A DNA stretch of 10,444 bases from Candidatus Hodarchaeota archaeon (GTDB lineage: Archaea > Asgardarchaeota > Heimdallarchaeia > Hodarchaeales > YT1-057), in the NCBI GenBank assembly GCA_016839955.1, contig JAEOTI010000223.1, positions 1 through 10,444 on the forward strand, written 5' to 3'. Under the pieces are notes generated by a model. That model searched no databases, was not told the origin of the DNA, and saw nothing but the letters and a program-made list of their open reading frames with translations. Positions 6,219-10,444 of this stretch are shown here, piece by piece. The position numbers and the translations under genes were made by a program. How positions within the stretch are numbered: position 1 is the stretch's first letter; each line of letters begins with the position of its first letter.

Positions 6219-7327
6219 AAATCGATTTATCAGAAATTTGGAAGAAAAATCGATATTACTTGCTTTTCTCTTTTTTACTTGTTCTACCACTTATCTTGCC
6301 TTCAAAAATCATTGAAAGATTTTTGGAAGTAGTTGTGGGGGGGATTTTCATTTGGATATTTCTTTTTACAGTGCTAAAAACCACTATCAAAGAAAAAGAA
6401 ATAGAAGAAATTTCAGAAATTTTAAAAATTCGCTATAAAGATAGAACATTTATCCCTTTACTCTCAATCCTTATCACCATCATTCTCATCTGTTTTATCC
6501 CTCTCAGTCTGTTTTTTGAGGTGTTTTTTGACATTTTGGGTTTATATACCCCATTAGAATCTTTGAATACTTTTTATCTCACCTATATTTTAGTTATTTT
6601 CTCTTTTCCAGTAATCTTAGGGATGTTCATGGGAATTTCTACAGTACTCACTGATCTCCCAATAAAAATATATCTGAAGCTTTCAAAATCAGAGTTAAGT
6701 GTATTTGAGTGGTTTTTCTACAGAAAAATTTCTAATAAACAGATTTATCAATCAAAAGAATTTGCCACACAATATAGTTTTTTTACAATTACCAAAACCT
6801 CCTTCATTTATATAATCCTGGTAGCAAGTGCATTATATACACTGTACTATGGATTGTCTATAGCTTTAAGAGTAGAAATTTCAGGTAATAGTATTGAAAT
6901 AATCATGGGATTACTTGCCATGGTCATTTTTGTGAATACGCTATTCTGGAACTATTATAAGCGAAAATTATTCATTAATGAACTAGGTTTAGTCGAAGAA
7001 GATCCTAAATCTAAATTAATTAAAAAAATTGATCCATCTTTATTCGAAAAGTCCTTAAAGAGTTATCTCGCTCCAACTTTAGTTTTTCCTATTCTAACGG
7101 TTCTCCCTGAGCTTCCACAAATTATCGATAGACTATCAAATTATTATGAAGCAATCATATTTATTTCAATTATCTTACTTTTCTTCATCGTGCAATTACT
7201 ACTGATTTATATTGATCTAAAAACGAATAATAGGAATGAAGAGTTAAAAAAAGACCTTTTACAAAAGAATAACATCCTAACGTGTAAAATACAGATCCAA
7301 CTTACACAAAAACCTGGTGAAGATTAA
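6215..7327 (+). CDS. Polytopic membrane protein of unknown function
   Basis: This 370-residue protein has seven or eight likely membrane spans: about 14-29, 37-57, 79-106, 119-147, 193-217, 227-247, possibly 283-300, and 312-335. Charged loops at 58-76, 150-185 and 250-280 and a polar C-terminal tail (336-370) rich in Lys, Asn and Glu separate or follow them. No transporter motif, protease residue pattern or known domain is recognised. The TTG start has GAAGGA (6201-6206) eight bases upstream and overlaps the stop of an 11-codon frame. It has its own BRE/TATA box and is flanked by repeat copies C and D, whose cores are inverted relative to each other. A G7 tract lies at codons 41-43. A membrane effector of a defence system is possible but unproven. 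Confidence 0.8.
   Translation: MKIDLSEIWKKNRYYLLFSFLLVLPLILPSKIIERFLEVVVGGIFIWIFLFTVLKTTIKEKEIEEISEILKIRYKDRTFIPLLSILITIILICFIPLSLFFEVFFDILGLYTPLESLNTFYLTYILVIFSFPVILGMFMGISTVLTDLPIKIYLKLSKSELSVFEWFFYRKISNKQIYQSKEFATQYSFFTITKTSFIYIILVASALYTLYYGLSIALRVEISGNSIEIIMGLLAMVIFVNTLFWNYYKRKLFINELGLVEEDPKSKLIKKIDPSLFEKSLKSYLAPTLVFPILTVLPELPQIIDRLSNYYEAIIFISIILLFFIVQLLLIYIDLKTNNRNEELKKDLLQKNNILTCKIQIQLTQKPGED
6337..6343. repeat. Homopolymer tract G7 in the membrane-protein gene
   Basis: Seven G encode the end of V41 plus G42-G43 in the second membrane span. A one-base slip would end the protein after its first span, so the tract could act as an on/off switch. Confidence 0.6.
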
Positions 7328-7435
7328 GAGTAAACAACTATACCTTTAAAATAAATTGAAGGAGAGAAAAAGAAGGAGAGATTGGAAAAAGAAAGTTGTA
7401 GTATAGGTTTTGAGCCAATAATCAAATATTTCAAG

Positions 7436-7455
7436 AAGGCTGGTTTGACGACATT
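7436..7455. repeat. Dispersed repeat copy D
   Basis: AAGGCTGGTTTGACGACATT, 19 of 20 bases identical to copy A. Its core is the reverse complement of copies B and C (CAAWCCAGCCTT) with the same ACGACATT flank to the right. GACATT (7450-7455) can pair with AATGTC (7480-7485). It sits between the convergent ends of the membrane-protein gene and the HEPN-like gene, about 100 bp from the latter's stop. Confidence 0.75.
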
Positions 7456-7553
7456 TCCATAAACATCAATAAAGTATAGAATGTCACCTTAAGATGTCCT
7501 CTCTTTAAACTTAAAAACATCGGTTGATACTTAATAAAACGTACTAAAAAGTC

Positions 7554-8324
7554 TTAGATCGGATTTCTAACCTCACATCTCTCATCAAGGAGGAAGGAAA
7601 AAACAAGACTTAAAATCGCACGAGCATCATTAGCATTAATTTTTTCCTCCTTAGCATGAGCAGAAAAAATCCTATATGAATTACACAATCTCAATAAATA
7701 ATCAAACTTATCTGGAACTACATTATCAAACTTACTTTTATTTGAACTATACAGAGAAACTAACATACCTAATGTAAAACGTAGTTCTTCATTTTTTTCC
7801 AATAAAAATTCCTCATTTTGTGTACGTAAAATTTTAAAAAGTCTGAATTCCAAAGCAACTACTGCATTCACTGTGGATGAGAAATAACAATTCTCATGGA
7901 GATTGTGGAAGGCTTCCTGAAGTCTAACTTTCTCTTGTTCTGCTAATAAGGAGGTTTTCTCCAAAAATTCACATTCAATGGGTTGAACATCTTTGATAAG
8001 TTCTTCAAAAACAAAAATTAATCCATTTCGTCCTGCTTCATAAGGGTAACTATCACTAAGCTTTTGGATCGCGAGATTAACATTATTTTGAACTTCCAAA
8101 TAAGATAGCAATTGTTCAATTGCTCTTAGCTGATTAATGAAATCTTTGATTCTGTTGTCAGTGCGCATAAAAAGTGATAATAATGGTTTCACATCAAACT
8201 CATTTCTAAGATTTTTTTCTACTAACTCTTCATAAGTTTTTAAAAACATGTACTTGTTATCAATGACCCATTTTCGAAAATTTTCAATAATATTGAAATA
8301 TTCTATCAAAGTCATTAAATTCAA
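7554..8324 (-). CDS. Helical protein with HEPN-like R-x4-H motif
   Basis: This 256-residue, almost wholly helical soluble protein is not recognised as a named family. The C-terminal part has the layout of a HEPN domain: helix CYFSSTVNAVVALEFRLFKIL (about 146-166), then helix LRLCNSYRIFSAHAKEE (211-227) carrying R218-IFSA-H223, then a closing helix NDARAILSLVFSFLLDE (232-248). R-x4-6-H is the catalytic signature of HEPN ribonucleases, though here the residue after Arg is Ile and not the more usual polar one. Start choice: TTG 8324 or the internal ATG 8315. No Shine-Dalgarno site is visible, and a TATA-like TTTAATAG (8352-8359) suits a nearly leaderless transcript. No MNT nucleotidyltransferase partner is adjacent. 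It could be a toxin-like RNase in this accessory region; that is inference. Confidence 0.75.
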   Translation of the reverse strand: MNLMTLIEYFNIIENFRKWVIDNKYMFLKTYEELVEKNLRNEFDVKPLLSLFMRTDNRIKDFINQLRAIEQLLSYLEVQNNVNLAIQKLSDSYPYEAGRNGLIFVFEELIKDVQPIECEFLEKTSLLAEQEKVRLQEAFHNLHENCYFSSTVNAVVALEFRLFKILRTQNEEFLLEKNEELRFTLGMLVSLYSSNKSKFDNVVPDKFDYLLRLCNSYRIFSAHAKEEKINANDARAILSLVFSFLLDERCEVRNPI

Positions 8325-8351
8325 CCAATTTTAGGATTTGCTGAATTCTAC

Positions 8352-8359
8352 TATTAAAT
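8352..8359 (-). promoter_or_regulatory. TATA-like box of the HEPN-like gene
   Basis: On the minus strand TTTAATAG lies about 30 bp before the TTG at 8324, which would predict a start site near 8329 and an almost leaderless mRNA. It is weak because the region is generally AT-rich. Confidence 0.3.
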
Positions 8360-8506
8360 TCTATTACAGTATTCATTCAAAATCAGTACTCTTCTTATCT
8401 GATGCAAGAAAAATTAGCTAGTTTTAAATTTTAAAAATATCACTCGGTTCCCACCTCTGAAAGAGTAGACACATACCCAAATTTCTTAAACCAGAAGTTG
8501 AGGTTT

Positions 8507-8531
8507 AGGGGAAGAAAAAAAATCTTCCCCT
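8507..8531 (-). terminator. Terminator-like hairpin after the small membrane gene
   Basis: The perfect 9-bp arms AGGGGAAGA (8507-8515) and TCTTCCCCT (8523-8531) have a 7-base all-A loop on the plus strand. The minus-strand transcript therefore carries a run of U8 inside a G+C-rich hairpin. It starts 17 bp after the stop of the 78-residue gene. Oligo-U drives archaeal termination, so it fits as that gene's 3' end. Confidence 0.6.
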
Positions 8532-8548
8532 TAAGCAAATCAATTATT

Positions 8549-8785
8549 TCAACCAGATTGAATGATAACTATTTGCCTTATTGTGTCATCATCTGCAATG
8601 ACACTTGAGGCTATTAGAAAACTTTTTTTATCTTCACTTGCTCTCAAAAATGAGAAAGTAACGATTGAAGTCTTCTTTATAGCAAATTTATCCCTAAATC
8701 TTGTTATAGTCTTAAGGATACTTGCCGTGACAATGCCTGAAAGCACGCCGACGACAAAAGTTTGGAGAAATAGGATGAGTTCCAT
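8549..8785 (-). CDS. Small single-span membrane protein, 78 residues
   Basis: It starts with a hydrophobic helix (about 2-24, LILFLQTFVVGVLSGIVTAS) followed by a basic stretch (KTITRFRDKFAIKK, 25-38), then a compact C-terminal part (39-78) with strands VTFSFLRA, SFLIASSVIA and IRQIVIIQSG. The N-terminus-out, positive-inside pattern puts the tail in the cytoplasm. ATG 8785 is preferred over the upstream TTG 8797, because GGAG lies six bases before the ATG and the TATA box at 8818-8825 would start transcription near 8795. Promoter, ribosome site and terminator hairpin are all in register, so this short gene is more credible than the overlapping plus-strand frame. The family is unknown; a membrane anchor or partner for a neighbouring gene is possible. 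Confidence 0.65.
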   Translation of the reverse strand: MELILFLQTFVVGVLSGIVTASILKTITRFRDKFAIKKTSIVTFSFLRASEDKKSFLIASSVIADDDTIRQIVIIQSG

Positions 8786-8817
8786 AATTATCTCCAATAC
8801 AAAAATAAGCAGGATTG

Positions 8818-8825
8818 TTTATAAA
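8818..8825 (-). promoter_or_regulatory. TATA box of the small membrane gene
   Basis: TTTATAAA lies about 27 bp upstream of an expected start site near 8795, just at the ribosome site (GGAG on the minus strand, 8792-8795) and 10 bp before ATG 8785. Spacing and sequence fit an archaeal promoter with a very short leader. Confidence 0.55.
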
Positions 8826-8999
8826 TCTATTTTTTATAGCTTTAAAAATCTCTCAATAAACTCAGAAAATGAATAGAAGTGTATGTTTCAACCTTTTCAT
8901 CTGGCTTTCTAATGATAACAGCTTGATGTATTTTGTTGAAAAATGGAAAAGCAAGAAATTAAAAAGACATAATTTGTTATTTCATTATCGTACTGAGGA

Positions 9000-10064
9000 A
9001 TGGATATTAAGATGGGAGATCGAGATTTTCATTGTTGGCAACTTGAAGTAAAAGGAGTATTAACTTCATATGATACAATAATTGAGAATTGGATTCAGGG
9101 ATCACCAAAGTTCATAACGAAACCCCCTGTTCCAGTGATAAATTGTCCAAGTTATTTTGATGTAGTTAAGATTATTGGGGAACTAAAGAATCATTTCAGT
9201 AAAAGAAACTTACAAGTTTTATTTCGAGGACAACGTAACTCACACAATTATAATCAGAGTCCTCCTTTTCTAAGATATCTTCCAAAAAAGAAATTTCAGA
9301 CAGGAATAATTGAAGCCTATAGAAACTATGTTCTTTCACTTGTGTATTACCTTGAGCAATTCCACAAATCAGTATTTAAAGATTTGAGCTTCGATATTAA
9401 TTATCTTGCTTGGGAATCAATCCTAGCTCATTATGGTATAAAAACACGGTACATAGACCTTGTAGACAGTATTCCTCTTGCAATTTGGTTTTCAATTTGC
9501 AATCTTAAAGAGCAAAGTTTCAAAATAACCCCTGAAGAAGACAAATTCGGATATATTTTCGTTTACGGAATTGATGTTACCAGGAAAAGAGCTGAGGGTA
9601 TTTTGGATGGCTCGATTCAAAGATTGGTTGACCTAAGGGATGCTTTTCCACCCTTTGCCCTACGACCACATTCACAACACGCCTATTCTTTGTGTGATTT
9701 AAGATTAATTGAGGAAACACAGACACACATTTTAAAAGAAGAGTTGCGTATCTACATGGACTATAATAAATTTCTTCTTTCAGTTTTAAAGTATGAAAAA
9801 GAATGTGCAATGAAATGGTTATTTGGGGATAATAAACAGCGCTCAGATCATCTAGCATTTAGTAACTTATTTCCCTCTCCCCAGGATGATAATATTTTTG
9901 AAAGGCTTTTAGAAGACCCATTCCACTCACCTTTAATCTGGGTTGAAAACATTGAAAAAATTCCAGACGAATGGGAAAAAAAACAGATCAGTGACCATTG
10001 GAATAAGTTAGGCCAAATTGAACCTTATAATTATGCTTATCATGCAAAAGAGATCATTTTTTAA
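9000..10064 (+). CDS. FRG-domain protein
   Basis: This 354-residue soluble protein contains the FRG domain, named for its Phe-Arg-Gly motif: LFRGQRN (74-80), a conserved Glu in EAYRNY (105-110), AHYGIKTRYIDLVDS (143-157), the strand GYIFVYGID (184-192) and the late motif LRPHSQHAYSL (221-231), which matches the R-x-x-x-Q segment of the family. FRG proteins of bacteria and archaea are common in defence islands; their biochemical role is poorly known, so none is assigned. The start could be ATG 9000, with GAGGA directly adjacent at 8995-8999, or ATG 9012, with the same site 12 bases upstream; the second gives better ribosome spacing. The stop at 10062-10064 coincides with the junction to a transposase fragment in another frame, so the C-terminus may be native or cut by recombination. 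Confidence 0.85.
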   Translation: MDIKMGDRDFHCWQLEVKGVLTSYDTIIENWIQGSPKFITKPPVPVINCPSYFDVVKIIGELKNHFSKRNLQVLFRGQRNSHNYNQSPPFLRYLPKKKFQTGIIEAYRNYVLSLVYYLEQFHKSVFKDLSFDINYLAWESILAHYGIKTRYIDLVDSIPLAIWFSICNLKEQSFKITPEEDKFGYIFVYGIDVTRKRAEGILDGSIQRLVDLRDAFPPFALRPHSQHAYSLCDLRLIEETQTHILKEELRIYMDYNKFLLSVLKYEKECAMKWLFGDNKQRSDHLAFSNLFPSPQDDNIFERLLEDPFHSPLIWVENIEKIPDEWEKKQISDHWNKLGQIEPYNYAYHAKEIIF

Positions 10065-10444
10065 TGGTGCTAAACCAGCCAGTACCCACCAGTTTTATCA
10101 ATATATCACAGTCATTTGGTTAAATGCACCCGAACCAATCACGTTAGCAGTCCAACTTCTCCCCACAGAGCATTCGGTTTTCAAGACGGTTCAGAACCTT
10201 TTGACACCTCTACTCACTCAAGAACGAATTATTGGAGTACTTGCGGATGGTGGATTTTATAATTGGGATTTAGTCCAGTGGCTTATTCATAAGCAAGTTT
10301 TTTTCATCATTCGAGGACGGGTTAATGCAGGTGTTAAACCTTTGGTGCAAAAGCACCAAGAAGAGTTACGTCAAAAAGGAACACATTTGGTTGTAGACTA
10401 TCGACTGAATAAAGGTCATACTCGGAAACGATTTCCCGTTAAGC
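10063..10444 (+). pseudogene. 5'-truncated DDE transposase (ISH3/IS4-like), continues past window
   Basis: The frame runs NGAKPASTHQFYQYITVIW, then LTLAV-type ITLAVQLLP, then VLADGGFYNWDLVQWL, and FIIRG, without a stop to the window end. These follow the middle of archaeal ISH3/IS4-like DDE transposases. LADGGFY carries the second catalytic Asp (codon 10246-10248) and the hydrophobic strand before it. In this family a first Asp and an N-terminal domain should precede NGAKPAST, but the DNA upstream encodes the FRG protein in another frame, so the 5' part is missing. An ATG at 10042 is in frame inside the FRG gene but would not restore the missing part. The third acidic residue would lie beyond the window. 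It is a relic or a recombination product. Confidence 0.75.

Noticed and set aside
5859..7455. Repeats C and D as terminal inverted repeats of a transposon carrying the membrane-protein gene
   Set aside because: The cores are inverted, but the ACGACATT flanks are direct, no transposase lies between them and no target duplication is visible; a shared dispersed element explains them as well.
8562..8876. Plus-strand open frame of 104 codons
   Set aside because: It overlaps the minus-strand 78-residue gene, which has TATA box, ribosome site and terminator in register; the plus frame has no ribosome site and no convincing fold.
8869..9051. Plus-strand open frame of 60 codons
   Set aside because: It runs into the start of the FRG gene in another frame and resembles no family; probably chance.
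9577..9858. Minus-strand open frame of 93 codons
   Set aside because: It lies opposite the FRG domain, whose motifs continue across this stretch.
1..10444. CRISPR array, tRNA or rRNA genes
   Set aside because: No regularly spaced repeats, cloverleaf or conserved rRNA segments were seen on either strand.

Overview
The window is AT-rich (about one third G+C, estimated by eye). It reads as archaeal chromosome or archaeal mobile DNA. Several starts sit behind archaeal BRE/TATA-like boxes (for example 6145-6162 and 8818-8825) at the usual distance of about 25 bp. TTG starts with good Shine-Dalgarno sites are common, the proteins are rich in Lys, Ile, Phe and Glu, and the transposase fragment resembles archaeal ISH3/IS4-type DDE enzymes. 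An Asgard-like or other mesophilic archaeon would fit, but no rRNA or tRNA gene fixes the taxon.

Layout. Positions 1-309 hold no convincing gene, only a perfect hairpin, two overlapping micro-ORFs and repeat copy A. A minus-strand OLD-type protein (ABC ATPase plus TOPRIM nuclease, 310-2310) faces away from a plus-strand pair: a 215-residue protein with a probable winged-helix C-terminus (2909-3556) and, 14 bp later, a 735-residue AAA-type ATPase carrying a PD-(D/E)XK-like nuclease motif (3571-5778). The 600-bp divergent region between them holds a short palindrome, repeat copy B and a large imperfect inverted repeat. After a 400-bp intergenic stretch with repeat copy C and a hairpin comes a polytopic membrane protein (6215-7327), preceded by an overlapping 11-codon leader ORF. 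Repeat copy D follows. Two minus-strand genes come next: a helical protein with a HEPN-like R-x4-H motif (7554-8324) and a 78-residue single-span membrane protein (8549-8785) with its own promoter, ribosome site and terminator hairpin. A plus-strand FRG-domain protein (9000-10064) runs directly into a 5'-truncated transposase that leaves the window.

Interpretation. OLD nuclease, ATPase-nuclease, HEPN-like and FRG proteins, small and large membrane proteins, relic transposase and dispersed repeats together look like an accessory or anti-phage defence island, although no gene here is a certain member of a named complete system. The best candidate for an undescribed system is the 2909-5778 pair. 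Two other unusual patterns stand out. A repeat family has a 12-bp core that occurs in both orientations next to the same 8-bp flank. Three of the genes carry runs of 7-8 G or C in otherwise AT-rich DNA, which could be slippage-prone switches.
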